64,000 bases of DNA, taken from contig NZ_SACN01000001.1 in NCBI RefSeq assembly GCF_004005865.1, positions 1,116,001 to 1,180,000 of the forward strand, written 5' to 3'. A program made the translations under genes and the position numbers. Positions within the stretch are counted from its first letter, which is position 1, and each line of letters starts with the position of its first letter. The notes under the pieces are model-generated. The model made no database searches, was not told where the DNA came from, and saw only the letters and a list, made by a program, of their open reading frames with translations. Positions 34,215 through 42,009 of the stretch are shown here, piece by piece. Origin of the DNA: Sphingomonas crocodyli (lineage in GTDB: Bacteria > Pseudomonadota > Alphaproteobacteria > Sphingomonadales > Sphingomonadaceae).

Positions 34215-35093
34215 TCAGGCGTCGACCTGCGGCAGGATCGCGCGCAGGATCGCGTTGGTGGTGATGCTGGTGTCGATATTCTCGGTGCTCAGCATCGCCA
34301 TGCTCATCAGCACGCCGAAGCCGAGGAACATCGAGAGCGCACTGCTCAACTCGTCCACGCTGGGCATCGTGCTGCCGGGGCCATAGGCTTCGCCGGGGCG
34401 GGTGGCGTTCAGATCGGCCTGGGTCGCGATCTGGCCGGTAATGTCCGAACGCCAGCCGCTGCCGCTGGCATTTTCGTTGAGGACGAAGCCGTCGCGGGTC
34501 GCGGCGTCCAGCGCATAGCCATCCTGGCTCATGCTGATCGAAAGATCGCCCAGATCGTTCTGGCTGATCCCGTCGACGACGATCGCATTGTCGCCCTTGG
34601 TGATCGTCAGCTGGCTCGCGACATAAGCGTCGGGATTGCCGCCGAATTGTTCGGTGTCGATCGTGATCTTGGTGCCGTTGTCCAGCGTGAAGGTGGTCGT
34701 GCCCCAGAAATCGAAGACGTGGTTGCCGTCCACCTCGACATGCGGATCGCCCCAGATGCGCGTGGTTTCGCCGGTATTGGCGTTGGTGATCGTGATCTCG
34801 CTGTTATTCTCGTTGAGCGCGAGGCTGTAGCCGTCGCCCAGATCGATCGATGCCGTTCCGTTCTGGCCGGTGCTGGCGGTCCACTGCGCTTCGGGTTCGG
34901 CGGCGGCGGCGTTGCGCGCGCTGACGTTCCACAGCGCCGGCATCATCGCGAAGGCGAGCGGCCCCGCGCCCAGCGGCGACAGGAAACGCGCGGCGATGCC
35001 GCTGGCCATCATGAACTGCGCGCCGGCCGAAAAACCGGCGGCGAACGAGGATCCCATCATCGTGGAGGCGAGGTTGGCGTTGATCGTGGTCAT
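34215..35093 (-). CDS. DUF1521 (NopE-like) autocleaving protein, candidate T3SS effector
   Basis: This 292-residue protein contains the DUF1521 domain at about 85-175: GYSLALNENNSEITITNANTGETTRIWGDPHVEVDGNHVFDFWGTTTF in outline, with GDPHVE at 115-120. In rhizobial NopE proteins and a Vibrio homologue this metal-ion-inducible domain cuts itself between D and P of GDPHVD when calcium is present; here the last residue is E. The N-terminal 60 residues are Met/Ala/Gly-rich and hydrophobic without a clear Sec signal, and a further hydrophobic helix lies near 251-267. GGGAG precedes the ATG at 35093. A box of the accessory regulon lies 83 bases upstream. Confidence 0.82.
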   Translation of the reverse strand: MTTINANLASTMMGSSFAAGFSAGAQFMMASGIAARFLSPLGAGPLAFAMMPALWNVSARNAAAAEPEAQWTASTGQNGTASIDLGDGYSLALNENNSEITITNANTGETTRIWGDPHVEVDGNHVFDFWGTTTFTLDNGTKITIDTEQFGGNPDAYVASQLTITKGDNAIVVDGISQNDLGDLSISMSQDGYALDAATRDGFVLNENASGSGWRSDITGQIATQADLNATRPGEAYGPGSTMPSVDELSSALSMFLGFGVLMSMAMLSTENIDTSITTNAILRAILPQVDA

Positions 35094-35162
35094 GTGCGTG
35101 GCTCCCGGAAGAAGTTGCCCGAGCATCTGACCATGAAGCGGGATTCGGCGCGCTCAGCGTAA

Positions 35163-35190
35163 CGATTAGGCGACCTAGTCGGAGCGACTA
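35163..35190 (-). promoter_or_regulatory. Accessory-gene box, copy e
   Basis: Read on the minus strand: TAGTCG-CTC-CGACTA (35190-35176), six bases, then CTAATCG (35169-35163). It is centred about 90 bases before the DUF1521 start, the same distance as for the toxin gene. Confidence 0.65.
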
Positions 35191-35204
35191 GTGGAGGTGT
35201 CCAA

Positions 35205-35337
35205 ATCCTCTCCCGGAGGGAGAGGGGGACCACCCGAAGGGTGGTGGAGAGGTATTGGTCGGCAGCGAAGGTTGCGCGTGTGGAGAATACCCCTCCACCA
35301 TGCTGCGCATGGTCCCCCTCCCCCTCCGGGGGAGGAT
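35205..35337. repeat. Intergenic repeat, second of a direct pair
   Basis: Nearly identical to 33594-33722, including the Cys-Pro-like reading through GGGAGAGGGGGACC and the closing CCTCCGGGGGAGGAT. It stands between the DUF1521 promoter and the end of the immunity gene. Confidence 0.85.
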
Positions 35338-35346
35338 CGGGAAGGC

Positions 35347-35760
35347 TCAGCGCGCGGCGAGTTCCGACTTGTACACGTCGAGATAGTTGTTGAGCACGTG
35401 CGCGCGCTCCTCGTCCCAGACGCCGTTGATGCGCTTGGGCGCGCCATTCAGATAGTCGAAGCGGAAGTGACCGGGCTGGTCGATCTTCAGCTCGAACCCG
35501 CCGATCACGTCGCCGGCATCGTCCTTACGCTGGCGATAGAGCGTGGCGATCGCGCCGCGTGCGGTTTCGTCCAGCTTGAACTGGGCGGACGCGAACTCAC
35601 CGTCGGGCTTCCGCACGATGGCGAGGCAGACATAGTCGATCTGGTAGCTGTCGCCATGTTCGAGGATTTCGACATCGGCGAGCAGACGTTCCCACGCGCC
35701 GACATCGGCCGAACCGGCGACGCTGCGGACCACATCGTTCTGGGCTTCGGTGAAATCCAT
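35347..35760 (-). CDS. YezG-like immunity protein
   Basis: A 137-residue acidic protein with no signal peptide. It has the YezG/DUF600-type layout: an N-terminal helix with WERL, two beta-hairpins (YQIDYVCLAIVRKPDG) and a late GHFRFDYLNGAPKRINGVWDEE block. YezG-type proteins neutralise cytoplasmic nuclease toxins such as YeeF. GGAG lies eight bases before the ATG at 35760, and the gene starts 23 bases after the stop of the nuclease toxin, which supports the pairing. An earlier in-frame ATG at 35814 would overlap the toxin gene. Confidence 0.75.
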   Translation of the reverse strand: MDFTEAQNDVVRSVAGSADVGAWERLLADVEILEHGDSYQIDYVCLAIVRKPDGEFASAQFKLDETARGAIATLYRQRKDDAGDVIGGFELKIDQPGHFRFDYLNGAPKRINGVWDEERAHVLNNYLDVYKSELAAR

Positions 35761-35783
35761 GATCTGCGCTCCGGCCTTCACGA

Positions 35784-36875
35784 TCACTTGTTGACGAAGT
35801 TCTGAGTCATCCACACGCCGCCATTGACGCGATAGGATGCCTCGAAACTGTCCGGCCGGTTGCTGGCATTGCCCGTGGCGTAATTCGCCTCGATCCGAAT
35901 CTCGACCGTGTTGGCCGGATTTTCCGCCAGTTTCCCGACCGTATTTTCAAACTGTTTGTAAGCGCCGTTGTTCAGGTTGGGAAGGCCGTCGCCGGTCGGC
36001 TTGCCGTTACCCGGCACGACATTGAGGCGGTTCGTCTGGCCGCCGAAGCGATCGGCGATGATGTGGAAGCCGACGTCGGTCTTCTTGCCCTCATGCCCGA
36101 TCGAGGTTTGCAGGTCGGGATCGTTGCGGCCGGCGGCGTCGAGGCTGATCGTGCCTTCGGATGTCTTCACCCGTCCCAGCGCGTCGGTTTCATAGGCGTA
36201 ATTGCCATATTCGTAGCGCATGTTGGGCTGCGCATCGTTGGCCGCGCGGTTGAAGGCATCGGCATCGTCGAAGCGGCGCGTCTGGCGCGCGACGTCGGTC
36301 GCGGCTTCGGCGGCTTCGTCGCCATGCTTGGCCGCCGCCTGAAGCGCGTCGGTGCCGGCCTCGGCAACATTGCTGCCGCCACGGATCGCGCCCTTGGCGG
36401 CATCGCCGATGCCGGGGATCCAGCCGACCGCCGCCGCGCCCAGATTGAGCCAGCCACCTTCCTCGCCGCGCACGACCTGCCCGATCGCGGCGACCGTATC
36501 GCGCGCATCGGCGATCTGGCCGACGACGGGGATGAAGCCGACCACGGTCTGCCCGGCCAGCTTCGACCAGCTTTGATTGTCGCTGAAGTCGCCCCGGATC
36601 GCGCCGTCGAAGAAGGCGCCGACGCCTTCTTCCGAACCGCCGCTTTCGCCCAATGCGGAGGCGAACTCACCCTGTTCGACCGGCGACAGCTTTTCGGACA
36701 CGGCCTGCGCAAGCGAGGCATCGCCCTGCGCCTTCACGTCGGCCGCCAGCGCGACCGTATCGAGGCCCGTCGATGTCCGGTTGCTCGCGATCAGGTTCGC
36801 CGCGAGATCGAGCGACGCACCGTTGCCGCCTGCCGAAAAGCTGGCGCTCGCGCCGCCGGTTGCCTGCACACCCAT
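35784..36875 (-). CDS. Polymorphic toxin with C-terminal DNA/RNA non-specific endonuclease domain
   Basis: The 363-residue protein starts with a Ser/Gly/Ala-rich segment and no Sec signal, then a hydrophobic glycine-rich region typical of toxin delivery segments (VVGFIPVVGQIADARDTVAAIG; VGWIPGIGDAAKGAI, about 112-165). From about 225 it matches the Endonuclea_NS_2 toxin fold: YAYETDALGRVKTSEG, GHEGKKTDVGFHIIADRFGG with the catalytic histidine at about 271, NRLNVVPGNGK, and a terminal VWMTQNFVNK. It would degrade nucleic acid in a target cell. An immunity-like gene follows directly, and the accessory-regulon box lies 82 bases upstream, which ties the toxin to the T3SS. Confidence 0.85.
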   Translation of the reverse strand: MGVQATGGASASFSAGGNGASLDLAANLIASNRTSTGLDTVALAADVKAQGDASLAQAVSEKLSPVEQGEFASALGESGGSEEGVGAFFDGAIRGDFSDNQSWSKLAGQTVVGFIPVVGQIADARDTVAAIGQVVRGEEGGWLNLGAAAVGWIPGIGDAAKGAIRGGSNVAEAGTDALQAAAKHGDEAAEAATDVARQTRRFDDADAFNRAANDAQPNMRYEYGNYAYETDALGRVKTSEGTISLDAAGRNDPDLQTSIGHEGKKTDVGFHIIADRFGGQTNRLNVVPGNGKPTGDGLPNLNNGAYKQFENTVGKLAENPANTVEIRIEANYATGNASNRPDSFEASYRVNGGVWMTQNFVNK

Positions 36876-36943
36876 GAACCGTCTCCGCTGCGAACTTTGG
36901 CCCGGAGAATAAGCGGCGGGGCTGCGCGGCGCGCTCCGCGATC

Positions 36944-36971
36944 CGACTAGGGCGTCTAGTCGTTTCGATTA
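36944..36971 (-). promoter_or_regulatory. Accessory-gene box, copy f
   Basis: Read on the minus strand: TAATCG-AAA-CGACTA (36971-36957), six bases, then CTAGTCG (36950-36944). It lies 82 bases before the toxin start and about 100 before the divergent TonB receptor. Confidence 0.65.
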
Positions 36972-37073
36972 GAAATCAGCCATTTGTGACAATCGTGGTC
37001 GCCGAACCGCAACGGGGGCGTCATGGCTTGAGCTTAACCCATAGGTCAACATCAAGACCAAGGGGAATCCACC

Positions 37074-39623
37074 ATGCGACCCACACTGATCGGGCTGGCG
37101 ACCGCCGGCCTCGCTTCGCTTTCCGCGCCCGTTTTTGCTCAGGCGGCCCCCGTGGCCGATGCGGTGGGCGAAAGCGGCGACATCGTCGTCACCGCGCAGC
37201 TGCGCGAACAGAACAGCATCGAAGTGCCGGTCGCGGTCAGCGCGGTCACGGGCGACGAACTCGATCGGTTCGGTCTGTCCGAGTTCGAGGAAGTGGGCCG
37301 CTTCATCCCCGGCTTCGACGTTCAGAACCAGTCGCCGAACAATCCGGGCTTCGTGATCCGCGGCATCACGTCGGACAGCGGCACCGCCTTCAACGAGCCG
37401 CGCGTCTCGGTCTTTCAGGACGGCGTCTCTATCTCCAAGTCGCGCGGCTCCTATGTCGAACTGTTCGACATGCAGCGCGTCGAAGTCGCAAAGGGGCCGC
37501 AGTCGACGCTTTATGGTCGCGGCGCGCTGATCGGTGCGGTCAACCTGATCCAGAACAAGGCCGATCCGAAGGGCTTCGCGGCCTATGCCAGCGGCTCCTA
37601 CGGCAATTTCAACGCCTGGACGGCCGAGGGCATGGCGAACGCGCCGCTGGGCGAAGGCGTCGCGCTGCGCGTCGCGGGCCGCATCCGCAAGGCCGACGGC
37701 TATGTGAAGAACCTGCTCGATCGCGATCGCGACTTCAATTCGGACGATACGAAGGCGATCCGCGGCGCTTTTCATGCCGAAACCGGCGGGCTGACCTTCG
37801 ACGTGATCGGCAATTATCAGAAGGACGAGCCGACCGGCACGTCGTTCAAATCGATCGCCTATCGCCCGACCGATCCGGCGACCGGCGCGGTGATCGGCAC
37901 GGCGGGGCGCAACAGCGGCGCGGCGCTGGTTGCCGGCGCGGGCTTCGAAGGCGGCAAGCCGCTCGGCCTCGATCGCGAAGTCTGGGGCGTGACGGGCATC
38001 GCCAATCTGGCGCTGGGCAACGGTTTCACGCTGACATCGATCAGCGCCTATCGCCGCTTCGACGCGCTCGAGATTTTCGACGCCGACGGCATCTCGCTGC
38101 CCGTGCTGACCGCCGCCGAAGATGCGCGCGGGCGCCAGACCAGCCAGGAACTGCGCTTGCGCTATGACGATGATCGTCTGTCGGCGTTCGTCGGCGCGAG
38201 CTATTTCCACGAAAAGGGATCGCAGCGCGGACCGGCGCAGTTTGACGAGCGGATGGCGCTCGCCCGCTTCGCCAGCGCGATGAACGGCGGCGGCGCGATT
38301 CCGGGCCGCGCGGCGACCGATCCGGCGCCGGCCGCCTTGTTCGGCAGCACCGCCTTCACCTCGCAGCTTCTGCGCGGTGTTGCGGGGGCTTCGGGCGTCG
38401 CCTTGTCGGCGGCGCAGGCGACGGCGATCGCCGCGAACCTGAAGTCGAACCACCTCGAAACCAGCACCAATTTCGCGCGCACCAAGGCGTTCGACATCTT
38501 CGGCGATGCGACCTTCAAGGTCACCGACCAGTTCGAAATTGGCGCGGGCCTGCGCTGGACGCATGACGACAAGGACAGCAGCTTTACCTCGGCCGTCCTC
38601 AACGGGCGCTCGATCCTGGGCACCTTCATCGCGGCGCTCGGCCAGCCGGCGGCGCAGCGCACCGCCTTGCTCGGCGCGCTCGCGGTGCCGGGTGCGGCGA
38701 CGATCCCGACCTCGGTCGCCTATCCGGTGCCGATGATCGGCCTCGGCCTCCAGCCGACCGCAGGCAATGGCGGTACCGACAGCGCCAGCATGAAGGATGA
38801 CGGCTTCAGCTGGCGCCTGACCGCGCGTTACAGCCCCACCGACGATGCCAGCATCTACGCCAATTATGCGCGTGGCCGTCGTCCGCGCGTGCTGGCGGCG
38901 TCCAGCCCGTCGACCCCGCTCGCGGCCACGCGGTTCAATCCGCTGCCGAACGAGACGGTCGACAGCTATGAGGTGGGCGCGAAGGGCGCACTCCTCGATC
39001 GCAAGCTGATCCTCGACGGATCGGTCTTCTATTATGAATATAAGAACTTCCAGACGACGGTGCAGCAGGGCACCCAGATCATCACCACCAATGCCGGTCG
39101 CGCCGAAACCTACGGCTTCGAAGGCGACATGCGCTATGTGCCGAATGACTATGTCGCGTTGATCGCGACCTATGCCTATAACCACAGCCGCCTGAAGAGT
39201 GGCGTGCGCGACGGCAATCGCCTGCGCCTCTCGCCCGATCATTCGGCATCGATCGGCGCGATCGTCGGCGTGCCCGCCGGCCCCGGCCGCGTGACCTTCA
39301 CGCCCAGCCTGACCTGGCAGTCGAAGGTGTTCTTCGACGACGACAATGATCGCCCGGACCTGCAGCAGGTCTCCACCGGTGCGCTCGTCGCCGACAATAT
39401 TCAGGATGAGGTGCAGAAGGGCTTCGCGCTGGTCAACGCGCGTGTCGGTTACGAGTTCGACAACGGTCTGCAGATCGAAGCTTATGTCGATAACCTGCTC
39501 GACAAGAAATATATCAAGGATGCCGGCAATACCGGTGACTCGCTGGGCCTGCCGACCTTCATCGCGGGCGAACCGCGCTTCTATGGCGTGCGCGTCGCCT
39601 ATCGCTTCGGCGGTGCGAAATGA
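37074..39623 (+). CDS. TonB-dependent receptor, coupled to PhoD
   Basis: An 849-residue receptor with a signal peptide (LIGLATAGLASLSAPVFAQA), a TonB box GDIVVTAQ near residue 34, a plug with VEVAKGPQSTLYGRGALIGAVNLI, and a barrel ending FYGVRVAYRFGGAK (the terminal residues differ from the usual aromatic end). Its last codons overlap the phosphatase gene by four bases, so receptor and enzyme are made together. This suggests uptake of a phosphorylated organic compound or its hydrolysis product. AAGGGG precedes the ATG. Confidence 0.92.
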   Translation: MRPTLIGLATAGLASLSAPVFAQAAPVADAVGESGDIVVTAQLREQNSIEVPVAVSAVTGDELDRFGLSEFEEVGRFIPGFDVQNQSPNNPGFVIRGITSDSGTAFNEPRVSVFQDGVSISKSRGSYVELFDMQRVEVAKGPQSTLYGRGALIGAVNLIQNKADPKGFAAYASGSYGNFNAWTAEGMANAPLGEGVALRVAGRIRKADGYVKNLLDRDRDFNSDDTKAIRGAFHAETGGLTFDVIGNYQKDEPTGTSFKSIAYRPTDPATGAVIGTAGRNSGAALVAGAGFEGGKPLGLDREVWGVTGIANLALGNGFTLTSISAYRRFDALEIFDADGISLPVLTAAEDARGRQTSQELRLRYDDDRLSAFVGASYFHEKGSQRGPAQFDERMALARFASAMNGGGAIPGRAATDPAPAALFGSTAFTSQLLRGVAGASGVALSAAQATAIAANLKSNHLETSTNFARTKAFDIFGDATFKVTDQFEIGAGLRWTHDDKDSSFTSAVLNGRSILGTFIAALGQPAAQRTALLGALAVPGAATIPTSVAYPVPMIGLGLQPTAGNGGTDSASMKDDGFSWRLTARYSPTDDASIYANYARGRRPRVLAASSPSTPLAATRFNPLPNETVDSYEVGAKGALLDRKLILDGSVFYYEYKNFQTTVQQGTQIITTNAGRAETYGFEGDMRYVPNDYVALIATYAYNHSRLKSGVRDGNRLRLSPDHSASIGAIVGVPAGPGRVTFTPSLTWQSKVFFDDDNDRPDLQQVSTGALVADNIQDEVQKGFALVNARVGYEFDNGLQIEAYVDNLLDKKYIKDAGNTGDSLGLPTFIAGEPRFYGVRVAYRFGGAK

Positions 39624-41272
39624 TCCGGGTCGATCGGCGCTCCGCGCTCGGGCTGCTCGGCGCGGGCGTGGCGCTTCCGGTGGGGGCGGCGCGCGCCGCC
39701 TCCGCCGCCAAAATCAGCTTCGATCATGGCGTGGCGAGCGGCGATCCGACCGCGACCTCCGCAATCCTGTGGACCCGCGCGACGCCGGCCGATCCGGCGC
39801 ACAGCGCGCCTGTCCCGCTCAAATGGTCCATTGCCGAGCGTGCCGACGGGCCCGCGATCCGATCGGGCACGGTCGAGGCGCGGCCCGCGCGCGATTTCAC
39901 CGCGAAGGTTGATGCCAAGGGGCTGAAGGCCGGCACCGAATATCATTACTGGTTCGAAGCGGCGGACGGCACACGCTCGCCCGTCGGCCGCGTCCGCACG
40001 CTGGCGCAGGGCAAGATCGCCGATGCGGTGCTGGCGGTCGTCACGTGCCAGCTTTATCCCGGCGGCCTGTTCAACGCTTATGACGCGGTCAGCAAGCTCG
40101 ACCGCGTCGACGCGATCGTCCACCTGGGCGACTATATCTACGAATATGGGCCGGACGGTTATGGCGGCGGCACCGGCAAGAAGCTGGGCCGCAATCACGA
40201 GCCGCCGCACGAGATCGTGACGCTGGCCGATTACCGCACCCGCCACGCCCAATATAAGCGCGACCCGGACCTTCAGGCCGCGCACGCTCGCGCCGCCTTC
40301 ATCTGCGTGTGGGACGATCACGAAGTCGCCAATGACGGCTGGGTCGGCGGCGCCGAAAACCACCAGCCCGAAACCGAAGGCGAGTGGAAGAAGCGCAAGG
40401 CCGCCGCGCTCCAGGCCTATTTCGAATGGATGCCGATCCGTGATGCGGCCCCCGGCAAGCCGTGGGATGCGATCAACCGCAGCTTCCAGTTCGGCGACGT
40501 CGCGACGCTGCTGATGGTCGAGACCCGGCTGCTCGCGCGGTCGCAACAGGTGGATGATGACGGGCGGCTGCCCAGCGCCGAAACCTTCGCCGCGCGCCTC
40601 GCCGATCTCAAGCGGCCCGAACGCGAGATGCTGGGCGCGCCGCAGCAGAGCTGGATCACCGACACGCTGACCGCCTCGGTCAAGGCGGGCACGCCGTGGC
40701 AGGTGATCGGCAATCAGGTGGTGATGGCGCGCGTCAATGGGCCGAAGCTGCCGGCGGCGCAGGCCGGCCCGTTGCTCGGCGCGCTGCCCGACTACATCCG
40801 CAAGCAGGTCGAGGTTTCGATGGCGAGCTTCGCGGCGGGCCTGCCGTTCAATCTCGATGCGTGGGACGGTTATCCGGCGGCGCGCGAGCGGCTCTATGCG
40901 TCGTTCCGCAAGGCGGAAAGCCGGCCGATCGTCCTGTCTGGCGATAGCCACGCCTTCTGGGTGAACGACCTGCAAGACGCCGAAGGGCGGCTGGTCGCGG
41001 CAGAATTCGGCACGTCGTCGATCACCAGCCCGTCGCAGGGCGACATGCTGCCGCAACTTCCGCTCGGCCAGATGCTGATGCAGTCCAGCCCCGAAGTCGC
41101 CTTCTGCGACCAGAAGGCGAAGGGCTATATCGTCCTGACGCTCACCCACGATCGCGCCTCGGCCGACTATGTCGCCGTGTCGACGATCATGGCGAAACCC
41201 TATGATACGAAGTCGATCGGCACGTTCGACGTTACCGCCACGACGCGCGAGAAGATCGTGCGGCGCGGCTGA
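39620..41272 (+). CDS. phoD: PhoD-family alkaline phosphatase/phosphodiesterase, Tat-exported
   Basis: A 550-residue protein with a twin-arginine signal (VDRRSALGLLGAGVALPVGAARA), the N-terminal PhoD domain (FDHGVASGDPTATSAILWTRA) and the metallophosphatase core with HLGDYIYEYG, WDDHEVANDGW and SGDSHAFWV, the ligands for calcium and iron in PhoD. It cleaves phosphate mono- or diesters in the periplasm. Its ATG overlaps the TonB receptor stop. A strong hairpin lies ten bases after the stop codon. Confidence 0.92.
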   Translation: MIRVDRRSALGLLGAGVALPVGAARAASAAKISFDHGVASGDPTATSAILWTRATPADPAHSAPVPLKWSIAERADGPAIRSGTVEARPARDFTAKVDAKGLKAGTEYHYWFEAADGTRSPVGRVRTLAQGKIADAVLAVVTCQLYPGGLFNAYDAVSKLDRVDAIVHLGDYIYEYGPDGYGGGTGKKLGRNHEPPHEIVTLADYRTRHAQYKRDPDLQAAHARAAFICVWDDHEVANDGWVGGAENHQPETEGEWKKRKAAALQAYFEWMPIRDAAPGKPWDAINRSFQFGDVATLLMVETRLLARSQQVDDDGRLPSAETFAARLADLKRPEREMLGAPQQSWITDTLTASVKAGTPWQVIGNQVVMARVNGPKLPAAQAGPLLGALPDYIRKQVEVSMASFAAGLPFNLDAWDGYPAARERLYASFRKAESRPIVLSGDSHAFWVNDLQDAEGRLVAAEFGTSSITSPSQGDMLPQLPLGQMLMQSSPEVAFCDQKAKGYIVLTLTHDRASADYVAVSTIMAKPYDTKSIGTFDVTATTREKIVRRG

Positions 41273-41281
41273 TGCCGAAAA

Positions 41282-41313
41282 GGGGCGCTATCCGGCCTGT
41301 CGGATAGCGCCCC
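41282..41313. terminator. Bidirectional terminator between phoD and the TetR gene
   Basis: A perfect 13-bp stem (GGGGCGCTATCCG / CGGATAGCGCCCC) with a six-base loop. On the minus strand it is followed by TTTTCGGC, so it should end the TetR transcript; on the plus strand the T-run is missing. It contains the last codons and stop of the TetR gene. Confidence 0.8.
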
Positions 41314-41938
41314 GGTCGGCTGCAGCGAGATAGGCGTAACAAGCGCGTGGTAGTTCGCGGCGCAGGCGATCGAAGCCCTCGTCCGATCCGTCCGCCTCCA
41401 TCACCACGCGCACCGAACCGCCGAGCAGCGCCGCGACCATGAACGCCACCGCGTCGCGATCGGGAAAGTCGGTGCCGGGCGAGGAGGACAGCAGCCCGCC
41501 GATCAGATCGGTCATGCAGGTGGCGGCGCGGCTCATCAGGTCGGACAGGTCGAACTCGGCAGCGATGGCGTAGATGGCGCGCGAGGAGACGATGTCCGCC
41601 ATCTTGGCATCGAGCCAGGCGATCGCCAGCCCTTCCGCGATGGCCGCCAGATCCTGCCCTTCGAGCTTTGTGGCGGCGGCGACCATCGCGCCTTCGATCA
41701 GGTCGAACTGCCGCTCGACAAGCGCGAACAGCAGCGCCTGCTTGTGCGGGAAATATTGGTAGAGCGTGCCGACCGAAACGCCGGCGCGCTCGGCCACCCG
41801 CGTCGTCGTCAGCCGGCCCACGCCGCCCGCCAGCAAAACCTGAATCGTCGCGATGTGGATCGCCTCGATCGTGGCGGTCGATCGCGCCTGTTGCGGTGTT
41901 TTCCGGGGGCGGAGGAGGGCCGGAACAGGGCGGTTCAT
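41288..41938 (-). CDS. TetR-family transcriptional regulator
   Basis: A 216-residue repressor-type protein with an N-terminal TetR HTH: ARSTATIEAIHIATIQVLLAGG, LTTTRVAERAGVSVGTLYQYFPHKQALLFALVE. The C-terminal ligand domain is helical and not diagnostic. It is divergent from a short-chain dehydrogenase, with a palindrome between them, and probably represses that gene until a ligand binds. Confidence 0.9.
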   Translation of the reverse strand: MNRPVPALLRPRKTPQQARSTATIEAIHIATIQVLLAGGVGRLTTTRVAERAGVSVGTLYQYFPHKQALLFALVERQFDLIEGAMVAAATKLEGQDLAAIAEGLAIAWLDAKMADIVSSRAIYAIAAEFDLSDLMSRAATCMTDLIGGLLSSSPGTDFPDRDAVAFMVAALLGGSVRVVMEADGSDEGFDRLRRELPRACYAYLAAADRGAIRQAG

Positions 41939-41954
41939 ATGCGAATTCCCGAAC

Positions 41955-41968
41955 TGAAGGATCGTTCA
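41955..41968. promoter_or_regulatory. Candidate TetR operator
   Basis: TGAAGGATCGTTCA is a palindrome apart from one base pair. It lies in the 71-base gap between the divergent TetR and dehydrogenase genes, 16 bases from the TetR start. Confidence 0.5.
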
Positions 41969-42009
41969 TATTTTGGGACGGCAGGGGAAAATCCGCAAGG
42001 AGTTATGCA

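Noticed and set aside
27197..35337. CRISPR array or insertion sequence
   Set aside because: The repeats here are three separate intergenic elements with internal pairing; there are no regular spacers, cas genes or transposase.
36944..36971. tts box, hrp box or PIP box
   Set aside because: The repeated element is TARTCR-N3-CGAYTA plus a third half site; it does not have the spacing or words of those known T3SS promoter elements.
36972..37073. Pho box before the TonB-PhoD genes
   Set aside because: The gap has TGTGAC and GTCAAC words but not a pair of CTGTCAT-like repeats at the right spacing.
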